Below are positions 46,727-56,693 of a stretch of DNA of 64,000 bases, piece by piece. The notes below the pieces were generated by a model, which did no database searches, was not told the origin of the DNA, and saw only the letters and a list, made by a program, of their open reading frames with translations. Source of the stretch: Bugula neritina (Eukaryota > Bryozoa > Gymnolaemata > Cheilostomatida > Bugulidae). A program made the position numbers and the translations under genes. Numbering within the stretch: position 1 is the stretch's first letter; each line of letters opens with the position of its first letter. Location: the NCBI GenBank assembly GCA_964035545.1, contig OZ037770.1, forward strand, positions 10,442,973-10,506,972, given 5' to 3'.

Positions 46727-46942
46727 ATGCCTGCTACCAACATGTTGAAGTATAGTGAGTTGGTTGAAGCAGAAACATACGGCAAGTGTGAAAAAACAGA
46801 AAGACAATTAAAGGATAGAAGGGAGTTTTTGCATAAAACACACCCAGATGTAGGAAAATATCATAGCCTCAGTACCTGTACAACCACTTGTCAAGGAGAG
46901 GGCGACTCCTACTCTGATGTATATATGTGGCCATTTTGTTGA
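46727..46942 (+). CDS. Small spacer reading frame (unit 4 version)
   Basis: A 71-codon frame with a true ATG (context CAAAATGCC), containing KTERQLKDRREFLHKTHPDVG and ending VYMWPFC. It starts head-to-head with the minus-strand remnant. Other units have the frame with TTG instead of ATG (unit 1), no start (unit 2) or a 2-bp frameshift (unit 3). A conserved peptide is possible but not supported by the decay in other copies. Confidence 0.2.
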   Translation: MPATNMLKYSELVEAETYGKCEKTERQLKDRREFLHKTHPDVGKYHSLSTCTTTCQGEGDSYSDVYMWPFC

Positions 46943-47048
46943 GGAGCTCAACTCTATCTTTATCATCTCAGTACTTACAATGTTATTAAGATTTACAGTA
47001 AAGTATATATTTCATATTTCACCAGCTAGGTCCTTTATGTTCTAGTAC

Positions 47049-48737
47049 AGGGCTGTCCAACAGGCGGGCCCGCGGGCCGGATCCGGCCCCCCAGCTATAT
47101 TTGTGTGGCCCCCCCAAGGTATAGCAAGTTACAAATTTTTGTTTATCAAATTTGCTAACTAGCCTGAAACAGCAGCACATAGGATAGTTGAGAGCATCCC
47201 ACTAAGAATTGCTATTAAAATGTAGTTTAAGTTCTTCTACAATATTGTTCTATGGGTGGCATGCGTGTTGCCTACTTGTCATTGTTTAGCCTGAGATCAC
47301 ACTACAACCAATAACAGCAAGCTAGTCATTATAGTTTGTTAGCTAGCAAGCCTGCGACTTATAGTAATGTAGACCCCTATATTATATGCTCATCTCTACG
47401 CGTTCACTGAAGCATGAAGTGATGCACAGCGCTTACTACTTAAAAAGAAATATACCATTTCCAGTGCATAAATCCACAATTTATATAAAATCTAAGTCAT
47501 TGCTTTTTTATTCAGATATCATGTTTTCCTGCTAAGATATTTTATTGGTACTAAAAATATCAACTTTTGAGGCAAAATTAGCCAAAAGTGTGCTGTTTTT
47601 TTCTATAACTTTGCAAAAGAATAAAAAAATTCCAAAAAAGTTGCACTGGGAAATAATAAGATTCACAACATAGTTTTTAAATTTTAATTCTAGTAGCCTT
47701 CAATCAAATGAGATTGCTTTTACTGGTACTGAATTTTTACACAGTTACAATGCAAACCTCAGCAAGGCAGTTGCAGCTAAAAAGTTACCTGTAACTATCC
47801 TGTGCAGACAGATATTTTAAAGACATTTAATCAGGACTGGCCATATAGAGACAAGACTTTTTGAAAGTATAACTAAGATCTCATTTTTATTGATTGTATT
47901 GTGAAAGATAAGTAATTGAAGAATCCCTGACACACTTCACTTATGCAGTACTAAAATATTTTTGTGTATATGTTTGTTTTCATTTACATACCGATTTAAG
48001 GTTAGATGCCTAAACAATTTTGTTTTATAATGAATTTTGCGCGGGTATGTACTGAAATTTAGGATTTGTAATTGCCTTGACCTTTGACTGTTTGTTAGAT
48101 GCTGCACTGCACAGCATTATCACTGAGATGGAAGGTTTGAACTTTGAACTTTCAATTTTCAGTCAAATGAAATACACAAAAATAGATACTACACTTCACT
48201 CACTAATCAGCACTTAGTCCAGCAACTAAGGGTTGCATGTTCTGATACAAAACTAGATATTAACAGAATTGTTCTGGGCAAACAGTACTCACTGTGTACT
48301 CACAAGTGTCTCACTGATGGGTACAGAGGTATGAGTGCAGACTCTTAGCACTGGTGCATCTTGTTTAAATTTGCATGTGCAATCATGAATATATACTTTG
48401 TATGTATATATGTATAATTTGTTATGCACAAGCATTAATGCATATATATAATTTTTGATTATTAAAGTAATAAAAATGAAATCGCTCTTCTTACCTATTT
48501 TATTTAAATGCATATATACGCACATACACATATAAGTAATATATATCTATTCAAATATGTTATGATTTCAATAAACATGCAAAGCCTAGCCCTCGCTTAT
48601 AATTATAATACATATAGCCTGCAGATGTTTAATGAATCTTGAAAATTGATTCTAAAAACAGAAAAAAAAATTGTGGCCCTCGGCCCAAGCTGAAACTTGC
48701 AGACTGGCCCTCGGTCTGAAAAGGTTGGACACCCCTG
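47049..48737. mobile_element. Non-autonomous hAT element with perfect 8-bp target duplication
   Basis: The ends CAGGGCTGTCCAAC and GTTGGACACCCCTG are inverted repeats with one mismatch. TTCTAGTA stands immediately on both sides (47041-47048 and 48738-48745). Units 1-3 show the uninterrupted site TTCTAGTACAATG. The subterminal parts are rich in GGCCC. No transposase frame is present in 1689 bp, so it relies on an enzyme from elsewhere. Confidence 0.95.
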
Positions 48738-49648
48738 TTCTAGTACAATGTTTCTCTATAATATGTCACTTTATATTACTCATTGTAATTCATATGCTAA
48801 TGAAGTAAATATAAATAAAGTATAATTAATAAACTCTTACAATTCAGAGCATGTATATCAAATGACAATAGATCTTCTGTAGTCCTGGGGAAGTAGACTG
48901 TTGCATCAGAACTGAATAACTAAATATATATATATAATTATTTTCTCATCATGCTGCAGTATAGACATTCTTCAGCTCTGATATTTCCTAACTATAGAGT
49001 TATATTTATAGTTGATAGTCAACTGCGCATATTTTTAGGTCGAAATACCAGATTTGTGTAAAAGCTAGTATATATATGATTTTTAAGTTTTAACCCTATA
49101 AACATAACAACATATGGTTTCAAACTATTTAATGTGGTGGAGAAATATATAATATAATGTGATAATCTTTCATGTCATGCTGAGGTATATAACATGTGAT
49201 GAGACGGCCAAGCCTTTAAATCATTCCACATTTGTTGTGCTTGTTATGCATTATAAAACAGTAGAATTGTACAGAGGTTGTTCACTATTTGCTGTTAGTA
49301 GTTAAAGAAACTGTTTTGCGAAGTTAATGATTTTTGCAAGCCAGTCATTTGTTCCTGTCATCTATTGCAGTTTTCAAGACTAATTACAGTCGCTAGAATT
49401 TTATAAGCATATTTAGAAAAATGTGGTATTCATTTTAATTCGAAATAATATAATAATTTGGTATAATAAATGTCTAATGATGTGTCAGAACGCTATATAG
49501 GCCTACAGGCTACAGCTGTTTGCATATAATGATAAATTATTATTTTGTAAGGAACAAACACTGAGCTGGAATATTATTGAGTTCATTGGGAACAAGCATG
49601 TCAACAAGAGCAAAGTGTAGAAGTAAGACAACCCCGTGCTTTCGTCGC

Positions 49649-50086
49649 AGTGTGGTATATTTAAGAGTGTTGCCATTAGCAAATCTTACGGAATCACATG
49701 GGCGCCATTATGCCGAGATTGGTACCGCGAGTTTATATAAGTTATAAAGGAAAAATTTTGCCACTTTTGTTATTTTATTTTTTTTCTATTTTATGTGTAC
49801 ATTTTTTTTAATTTTTTTATTGGTAAAGTTTTTAAACACATTTTTAATGCACATAAAATTAAAAGAAAAATTAAAACTCAATCATGCACATAAATACAAA
49901 GCTATAAAGTTAAAGCTTCGCTGTGATTTTAATGTGAATATGAATTGAATAATGCTTGCAATAACCATTATACACAAAATACGTTACAGTTGCTATAAAT
50001 GTAAGACTAGTTAATTGGATGCAAATAGGCACGGTAATACTACTTAATTTATGCTATTTTTGAATTTTGTATTAAATATTTGGCAC

Positions 50087-50089
<3 letters not shown>
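49649..50089. repeat. Left inverted arm of composite element
   Basis: Pairs with 63587-64000 in inverted orientation, for example GCAAATAGGCACGGTAATAC here and its complement near 63640. Some internal differences near the outer end show divergence of the arms. Confidence 0.85.
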
Positions 50090-50145
<56 letters not shown>

Positions 50146-50813
50146 TTATATATATATATATAATATTATTATATATATATATAATATATAATATTATTAT
50201 ATGTATATATATATATATTATATATAATATCATTATATATATATAATGTATATAATATAATATATAATATAATAATATATTATATATGATATTATTATAT
50301 ATATAATATAATATATAATATAATAATATATTATATATATTATATATGATATTATTATATATATAATATATATATAATATAATATATAATATAATATTAT
50401 AATATATGTATATATATTATATATGATATTATTATATATATATAATATATAATATATTAATGTATAATATATTATTATAATATATATATATATATATATC
50501 ATATATAATATAATATATAATATAATAATATGTTATATATGATATTATATATATATAATATAATATATAATATAATAATATATAATATATTATTAAAATA
50601 TATATATATATTATTATAATATATATATATATTATATATAATATTATTATACTTGTATAATATATATATATATAATGTAATATAATATATAATATATAAT
50701 AATATAAAATATATTATTATAATATATATATATATTATAAATAATATAATATAATAATATATTTCATATGATATTATATATATATAATATATATATAATA
50801 TAATATATAATAT
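50084..50813. repeat. AT satellite (left part of core)
   Basis: Long TA runs and TATATAATATTATTATA variants. Translated frames here are meaningless. Confidence 0.95.
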
Positions 50814-51008
50814 TGTTTATGTTATGTTTGCTTTATAGATTCAGAGACTGGTCAAAGAGTTTAAGATAGTTTATTGCTCAAGATATTAAAGGTCCACTCT
50901 GGATAGATCTAAAAGCACAAACTGACTATTATTAATAACACGAATAACATAGTATAAAGTATAAGCCTTTACAAACAAAGACAAAGCTTATTCAGCATAT
51001 CATCAACA
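50814..51008 (-). repeat. 3' LTR of gypsy element 1
   Basis: 195 bp, differing from the other LTR by about one base (TCTGGATAG against TCTGAATAG), which implies recent insertion. Confidence 0.9.
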
Positions 51009-51280
51009 TCCCCTTTACAAATCTTTGACAATATTGAACAAACAAACGAAAAAAAAACTAAACAAAAATTAAGAATTGATACATGAACAAGTAATACGAT
51101 TTTGTTATTAATAGTCTATAGCAGATTAGCATATTATTACAAGATTGTCTCCCTTGTTAATTTAAAGTACATTATATTATTTTCTGGGTTCGGGCTATTT
51201 AAATCTGAGTTTTTTTTTTTTTTTTTTTTTTTTCAAGAGTTTATTGTCCGATTGCCTTCGGTCAGATTAGGTATAATTAT

Positions 51281-53356
51281 CTAGTATAGTTCGTATTGTT
51301 CATATTTAGCTGGGGTTTTTGTTTGTCTTGACCGTTGCCATCTAACTGGGGCTGGATCAGGGTTTGTATTCACTTCTGTAGGAATTGCTGTTGCGGCTGA
51401 TTGAATCTGTGCGTCTGGAACAGAATGACTGGATACTGGGTCATTGGCGTCTGTTGGTATTTCAACTGTAGTCAATGGCTGACTAGCTTCCACATCACTC
51501 AGAGGGCGCAAATCGGCCCTGTTTCGCCTCACAGCCATGTCTGTGTCTTTGTTTGAGACAAGGTATGATCGGTCCGACAGCTGTTCAACCACTCTGCCCT
51601 GCTGCCATCTAGTCTTTTGTGACACAAAGTCTCTCAGCAGCACTGGCGAGCCAATAGCCAACTTTGTCAAATCTTTAGCTGATTTATTGTAGCTGCTCTG
51701 TATCACTTTTCTCTTGTTAGCTTTTTGCTGTAAGACATTGTTATTTGGCATGTCACCTGTAGGAAGAATAGACCTCGTGGAATGCCCAAACATCCTCTGA
51801 GCTGGTGATGAGGTCATCCCTGCAGTCGGGGTATTTCGATACTCTAGCAGAGCCAAATATGGGTCTTCTGCTCTCTTCATCAGCCTTTTGATTATTTTAA
51901 CTGCTGCTTCTGCCTTTCCATTCGACTGCTGATGTCCCGGAGATGAGGTTGTATGGCTGAAACCCCATTCAGTGCTAAATCTAGCAAAGTCGGCCGAGGT
52001 GAATTGTGGTCCATTGTCTGATTGAAGCTGGTGAGGGATTCCATGCCTTGCGAAAGTTTTCTTGCAAGCCTTGATTACTGCTCTAGATTGTGTATCAGAT
52101 AAAGGTTCACATTCAAAGAAGTCAGAGTAATAATCTACCAGCATCAAATAATCCTTATGCTTATAGGTTAGTATGTCCATGCCTACTTTACTCCAAGGTA
52201 AGTCTGGTATGTCATGGTTTTGCAGAGACTCATGCTGTTGTAAAGGTGCATCCATTGCACATGTGACACACTTGTCAGTTTTCATTCGAATGTCCTCAGC
52301 CATTTGAGGCCAGAATACCGCATTGCGAGCTCTTCTGATAGTGGCAGCTGTTCCTTGATGGCTAGTGTGAAGCTTGTTGAGTATCTCACCTCTGGCAGCT
52401 ATGGGCACAACCAGTCTAGATCCTTTATAAATAATCCCATCTAGTACTGCAAGTTCCTCTTTGTATGAATAGTACGGCTTCACCTCTTCTGGAAGTTGAA
52501 ATAATTTGTTAGGCCATCCTGAGGTTATCAGAGATTGCAGCTGCACCATTACTGGATCATTACCCGTATGCTGTTGGATCAGTTTATAGGTCGCTTCTGA
52601 CACTGGCAGGTCTTGCTTCAGACCCGTTTCGCTTAGGTCAGACATAAATGACTTTAATTGATTAACTGTGAAAATCTGTTCTTTTGATGTATTGTTCTGG
52701 GGTTCACCAACAGGAGCGCGAGACAGCATGTCTGCTGTAACTTGTTCAGAACCAGGTTTGTAGTGCACTTTAATTTGGTATCTTTGCAGAGCTAATAGCA
52801 TTGATTGCAGGCGTTTAGGCGCTTTGTTCAGAGGCTTCTTAAATATTGTTTCTAAAGGGTGGTGATCCGTGTGTACAGTTACATCTGGGTTTCCAAAAAC
52901 GTACTGATCGTATTTCTGCATCCCATAGACGATGGCCAGAAGTTCTAGTTCAATAGGTGCGTAGTTTTTCTCACTATCTGTTAAACTTCTAGAGCCATAG
53001 CTTACTGGTTGCCCCTCTTGCAAAAGTACAGCTCCGAGCCCTTCTAGACTTGCATCAGTCTGTACAACTACTGGCTGGTTCATGTTGAAGTATTTGAGTG
53101 AAGAAGTTTTCGTGATAAGTTTTTTAATCTCATCAAACGCTCTCTTTTGATCTTGGCCCCAGACAAACTCTTCCTTGCTTACACCAATCAGCCGTCTTAG
53201 TGGTTCACATTCAGCAGAGCAGTGAGGTATGAACTTTGATAGGTAGTTCACATGACCAAGAAACCTCTGTATTTCTTCACTGTTGACAGGGGGCTTCATG
53301 TCCGTTATGGCTCGGATTTTATTAGGATCGGGCTTCACTCCATCTTTTGTTATCAA
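51281..53356 (-). CDS. Gypsy 1 pol, second part: RT end, RNase H, integrase
   Basis: Continues the frame of 53375-55264 after one TAG. It opens with the end of the reverse transcriptase (EEIQRFLGHVNYLSKFIP). RNase H follows (VQTDASLEGLGAVL near residue 98, ELELLAIVYGMQKYDQYVFG, VHTDHHPLETIF). The integrase has a zinc site (HTSHQG with CVTC), then the DDE core: MDILTY, LQSDNGPQF and NGKAEAAVK, with 35 residues between the second Asp and the Glu. The C-terminal end has a LLRDF/WQQGRVVEQL segment as in gypsy integrases. The first residue shown by a frame search is a TTG, not a real start, since the protein is made as part of gag-pol. 691 residues. Confidence 0.92.
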   Translation of the reverse strand: MITKDGVKPDPNKIRAITDMKPPVNSEEIQRFLGHVNYLSKFIPHCSAECEPLRRLIGVSKEEFVWGQDQKRAFDEIKKLITKTSSLKYFNMNQPVVVQTDASLEGLGAVLLQEGQPVSYGSRSLTDSEKNYAPIELELLAIVYGMQKYDQYVFGNPDVTVHTDHHPLETIFKKPLNKAPKRLQSMLLALQRYQIKVHYKPGSEQVTADMLSRAPVGEPQNNTSKEQIFTVNQLKSFMSDLSETGLKQDLPVSEATYKLIQQHTGNDPVMVQLQSLITSGWPNKLFQLPEEVKPYYSYKEELAVLDGIIYKGSRLVVPIAARGEILNKLHTSHQGTAATIRRARNAVFWPQMAEDIRMKTDKCVTCAMDAPLQQHESLQNHDIPDLPWSKVGMDILTYKHKDYLMLVDYYSDFFECEPLSDTQSRAVIKACKKTFARHGIPHQLQSDNGPQFTSADFARFSTEWGFSHTTSSPGHQQSNGKAEAAVKIIKRLMKRAEDPYLALLEYRNTPTAGMTSSPAQRMFGHSTRSILPTGDMPNNNVLQQKANKRKVIQSSYNKSAKDLTKLAIGSPVLLRDFVSQKTRWQQGRVVEQLSDRSYLVSNKDTDMAVRRNRADLRPLSDVEASQPLTTVEIPTDANDPVSSHSVPDAQIQSAATAIPTEVNTNPDPAPVRWQRSRQTKTPAKYEQYELY

Positions 53357-53374
53357 ATGACCAATATAAGGTAG

Positions 53375-55264
53375 CTATTCTAGAAGAAACTTACATTTTT
53401 CTTTGTTTAGCTTGAGATTAACCCTACGCGCTCTGGCTAAAAGTTTTTCGAGCTTTTGGTTATGGTCTTGCACTGCTTCCGCTTGAGTAGCTCCTTTCCC
53501 ATAAATTAGGATGTCGTCTGCTACTACAGTTACTCCGTCGAGACCGCTAAGTGCATCTGAGAGTCTCCTCTGGAACTCTTCAGGACTTGAGGACAACCCA
53601 AAAGGCATCCTCAGCCATTTGTATTTTCCAAATGGCGTCCAGAATGTAGTTAAATCACTGGACTTTTTGCTGAGCTTTATCTGCAGAAAGCCGTCCTTGG
53701 CATCACACAATGAGAATACTCGAGCACCATCCAGCTCGCTAAGCACATCGTCCAGCGTCGGCATTGGAAAATGATTTCTTTGAATCACTTGGTTTAGGTT
53801 GCTTGGGTCTAAACATACTCTCAGTGTGCCATTGGGTTTTCTCACAGCCACATGATTGTTTATCCAAGCTGTTGGATAGTCTACTGGACTTAAGATACCT
53901 TTCTGGGTGTATGACTGCAATTTTTGTTTGAGATCAGCTACCATCGAGAGAGGCGTCTTTCTGTTGTGACTTTGTCTTGGGATAGCCTTATCATCTATTT
54001 CAATATGGTATTCCCCAGGTAAACATCCAATACCTTCAAAAACCTCTGGGTAACTTCCGAGAATGTCATCTAGGCTGGCATTGCTTATTAGGTTAACCCA
54101 CTCCTCTTTAATGGTTATCAAACCGAGCTGAAGAGCGGCCTCACCAGATAGAAGGCTGTGATTTTGTGTCTTGTGCACCAGAAAATACAGCTTCTCTCCA
54201 GCTACTTCCAGTTCGCATCCTCCTAATGCTCGAGTGATAGAACCATCAAACTGCTTTAGCCTTGTCTGGTTGTTGTCAAGCTTTGGCTTACCGAGATCAA
54301 CAAAATCTTTGTGATTGAGAATGTTACAGGATGCTCCTGTGTCAATCTGAAACTGTGTCGGTTTGTGACTATCATTCACACTGGCTCTTATAGTTGTCAT
54401 CAACTTTTTGTTCTTTCTGACTACCTGTATGCTCAACAACGATTCACTTGAGCCATCACTGTCTTCTTCTACCATGTTTACTTGCTTCTTTGAGCGACAT
54501 TGAGATCTCCAATGGTTGTACTTTTTGCAGTTATGACACTGGTGACCGTATGCAGGACACTTTCTGGGAGGGTGAGACTGCCCACAGTTGCCACAACTTC
54601 CTTTTGAGAAGTTTCCTGTTCGAGTGGACCTTACTGCATTATCATCATCATCTTTGCTTGGCTTATTAGGCTTCTTTCTGGAACCGATGAACTGCACTGA
54701 TTCTTCAGACTGGATTGCAGCCATGTCATTCCTTGAATTCTCAGCAATACGACATTTCTTTATAGCTTCTTCTAGTCCTAAGCCAGTATCCCCGCTGGCA
54801 TCATCAAATAGCTTCCTTCTTAGTTGGGCATCGTTGATACCCAGGAGTAAAGCTTGAAGCATGAAATCGTCATACATTGTGTCCAGTTGACACCCTCGAG
54901 CGATTTTGTGAAGCGAGGTGACATATTCATCAATGTTCATGGTATTCTGCTTGGTTGATAACAGTTGATGTCTTTTTACTACTTTATTAGTGCCTCGTTG
55001 ACAAAAAGCATCAAACTTCTCCACAACATCAGCATAGACTTCTTTTGATTTACCATCTGAGAAAGTGAATGTTTTGAATATGTCGTTGCCTCTGGGGCCT
55101 ATGCATCTTAACATAATGGCTACTTTGACTTTATCATCAGAATTTGCTTTCTCAGCTGCTGTGAGGAATAGCTCAAATTCTTCTTTAAATCTCATCCACT
55201 GGTTGGACAAGTCAGAGCCATCTTGAATAGGCTTGGGGGCTAAAAAGTCAACACTGATACTCAT
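53375..55264 (-). CDS. Gypsy 1 gag, protease and first part of reverse transcriptase
   Basis: 629 residues from the ATG at 55264, about 110 bp inside the 5' LTR. Residues 1-190 are gag capsid-like (QWMRFKEEFELFLTAAEK, TMNIDEYVTSLHKIARGC). Near 223-256 are two zinc knuckles, CGNCGQSHPPRKC (spacing slightly short) and CHNCKKYNHWRSQC (standard CCHC). The protease motif IDTGAS follows near 309. The reverse transcriptase begins after residue about 440 (RVCLDPSNLNQVI, FSLCDAKDGF, MPFGLSSSPEEF) and includes the catalytic VADD. It ends at a TAG (53375-53377) just after CKFLLE, where the family continues without break. Gag and pol share one frame, with no frameshift. Confidence 0.92.
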   Translation of the reverse strand: MSISVDFLAPKPIQDGSDLSNQWMRFKEEFELFLTAAEKANSDDKVKVAIMLRCIGPRGNDIFKTFTFSDGKSKEVYADVVEKFDAFCQRGTNKVVKRHQLLSTKQNTMNIDEYVTSLHKIARGCQLDTMYDDFMLQALLLGINDAQLRRKLFDDASGDTGLGLEEAIKKCRIAENSRNDMAAIQSEESVQFIGSRKKPNKPSKDDDDNAVRSTRTGNFSKGSCGNCGQSHPPRKCPAYGHQCHNCKKYNHWRSQCRSKKQVNMVEEDSDGSSESLLSIQVVRKNKKLMTTIRASVNDSHKPTQFQIDTGASCNILNHKDFVDLGKPKLDNNQTRLKQFDGSITRALGGCELEVAGEKLYFLVHKTQNHSLLSGEAALQLGLITIKEEWVNLISNASLDDILGSYPEVFEGIGCLPGEYHIEIDDKAIPRQSHNRKTPLSMVADLKQKLQSYTQKGILSPVDYPTAWINNHVAVRKPNGTLRVCLDPSNLNQVIQRNHFPMPTLDDVLSELDGARVFSLCDAKDGFLQIKLSKKSSDLTTFWTPFGKYKWLRMPFGLSSSPEEFQRRLSDALSGLDGVTVVADDILIYGKGATQAEAVQDHNQKLEKLLARARRVNLKLNKEKCKFLLE

Positions 55265-55356
55265 CTTGATATTGTGATTTTTTGTTGTTTTTTGATTTAG
55301 TTGTATTGTTTATTGTCTCTCTTTCCAGCAAACACTTTACTTTTAGTTTCTTTAAG

Positions 55357-55374
55357 TCCTCACTCGGGGCACCA
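55357..55374 (-). other. Primer-binding site of gypsy element 1
   Basis: TGGTGCCCCGAGTGAGG starts directly at the inner edge of the 5' LTR on the minus strand. TGGTGCCCC is a usual start for a tRNA-primed site. Confidence 0.75.
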
Positions 55375-55569
55375 TGTTTATGTTATGTTTGCTTTATAGA
55401 TTCAGAGACTGGTCAAAGAGTTTAAGATAGTTTATTGCTCAAGATATTAAAGGTCCACTCTGAATAGATCTAAAAGCACAAACTGACTATTATTAATAAC
55501 ACGAATAACATAGTATAAAGTATAAGCCTTTACAAACAAAGACAAAGCTTATTCAGCATATCATCAACA
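55375..55569 (-). repeat. 5' LTR of gypsy element 1
   Basis: 195-bp direct copy of 50814-51008. At 195 bp it is short for a gypsy LTR. Confidence 0.9.
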
Positions 55570-56086
55570 AATATAATAATATATAATATATTATTCTAAT
55601 ATATATATATATTATTATAATATATATATATATTATATATATTATTATTATACTTGTATAATATATATATAATAATATAATATATAATATATAATAATAT
55701 ATAATATATTGTTATAATATATATATATATATATTTTGTAAATAATATAATATAATAATATATTTTATATGATATTATATATATATAATATATATATAAT
55801 ATAATATATAATATAATAATATATTATATTATTATATTATATAATATATTATTATAATATATATATATTATATATAATATTATACTTATATAATATATAT
55901 ATAATATAACAATTCTAATATAAAAATATATAATATATTATTATAATATATATATATTATATATAATATTATTATACTTATATAATATATATATAATATA
56001 ACAATTATAATATAAAAATATATAATATATTATTATAATATATATATATTATATATAATATTATTATACTTATATAATATATATAT
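55570..56086. repeat. AT satellite with about 92-bp higher-order repeat (middle part of core)
   Basis: TATAACAATT recurs with 92-bp spacing (about 55904 and 55996). The same repeats continue beyond the second gypsy element at 63279. Confidence 0.9.
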
Positions 56087-56317
56087 TGTAATGGATTTTC
56101 ACCCTCTTTTAGTTTCGAAATAACAGCGTGCAACAGTATATTATAAATACTGTTGCGTATCATTCTTAATTCCGTAATTATAGTTAAGTAAGTTAGCTTG
56201 CTAATGCCTAAGTATGGTAATTACTGTTAAAGCTCAACATAATGTAATTTTACTGAAATACGCATTCTGAAGTTATGTAATATTTCTTTTACTAATGTTG
56301 CTTTCTTTTGTGTGTGT

Positions 56318-56445
56318 CCTTTGTTGCTGAGATCGGCATTTCGGTCTTCCGAAATGCCGATATGCCGAAAATCGGCGTTTCGGCATTTCGGAGTCCCGAA
56401 GTGCCGATATTCGGCATTTCGGAACCCCGATCTCGGCAACAAAGG
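56318..56445. repeat. Hairpin block inside the LTR
   Basis: The ends CCTTTGTTGCTGAGATCGG and CCGATCTCGGCAACAAAGG are inverted repeats with one mismatch. Between them GCATTTCGG/CCGAAATGC motifs alternate. It lies just before the TATA box. The same block occurs at 62953-63080 in the other LTR. Confidence 0.9.
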
Positions 56446-56464
56446 AATGTCTTTGTCTCGCTTG

Positions 56465-56473
56465 TATATAAAA
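56465..56473 (+). promoter_or_regulatory. TATA box of gypsy element 2 LTR
   Basis: TATATAAAA about 90 bp before the AATAAA, in the order expected of U3 then R. Confidence 0.7.
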
Positions 56474-56644
56474 GCCAGCGAGTTCCAGTGTAGTTCAGAC
56501 TACTACTGGAGCTCGCTGGTAGTAGGACCACATAAGCTGTATTTGATGCTAATAAAGTTATCTTCATTCGTATTCAGATACTTGGCTTATTCTCTCTAGA
56601 GCATGTAGGCACTAGTTGCATTCAAAACCCACAGTTTACTACAT

Positions 56645-56661
56645 TGGTGGCAGCAGTGGGA
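56645..56661 (+). other. Primer-binding site of gypsy element 2
   Basis: TGGTGGCAGCAGTGGGA starts one base after the 5' LTR. The TGG start fits tRNA priming. The tRNA was not identified. Confidence 0.75.
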
Positions 56662-56693
56662 TTTTCGAATAACTAGTTGCCGAGCGGCACGCC

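Larger units (their letters stand above)
45012..49648 (+). repeat. Partial tandem unit 4 (no TRIM-like gene)
   Basis: Follows the spacer of the other units up to ACAACCCCGTGCTTTCGTCG. It then stops where the inverted-repeat composite begins at 49649. The NF-kappaB-like island, the palindrome and the gene are not in the window. Confidence 0.85.
50814..55569 (-). mobile_element. Ty3/gypsy retrotransposon 1 (minus strand)
   Basis: Two 195-bp LTRs (50814-51008 and 55375-55569) with TG...CA ends, flanked on both sides by AATAT. A primer-binding site touches the 5' LTR, and a short polypurine tract (AAAGGGGA) touches the 3' LTR. gag, protease, reverse transcriptase, RNase H and integrase lie in one frame, in that order, interrupted by one TAG. 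Integrase last in the order marks Ty3/gypsy. Confidence 0.95.
56087..56643 (+). repeat. 5' LTR of gypsy element 2
   Basis: Starts TGTAATGGATTTTC and ends TTTACTACA. It contains a TATA box (TATATAAAA, 56465-56473), an AATAAA poly(A) signal (56551-56556) and a 128-bp hairpin block (56318-56445). Confidence 0.92.

Noticed and set aside
50233-50502. Tyr/Ile-only frame
   Set aside because: Product of the AT satellite.
56227-56599. Short frames present identically at 56227-56599 and 62862-63234
   Set aside because: They lie wholly within the two LTRs. Identity reflects LTR duplication, not coding.
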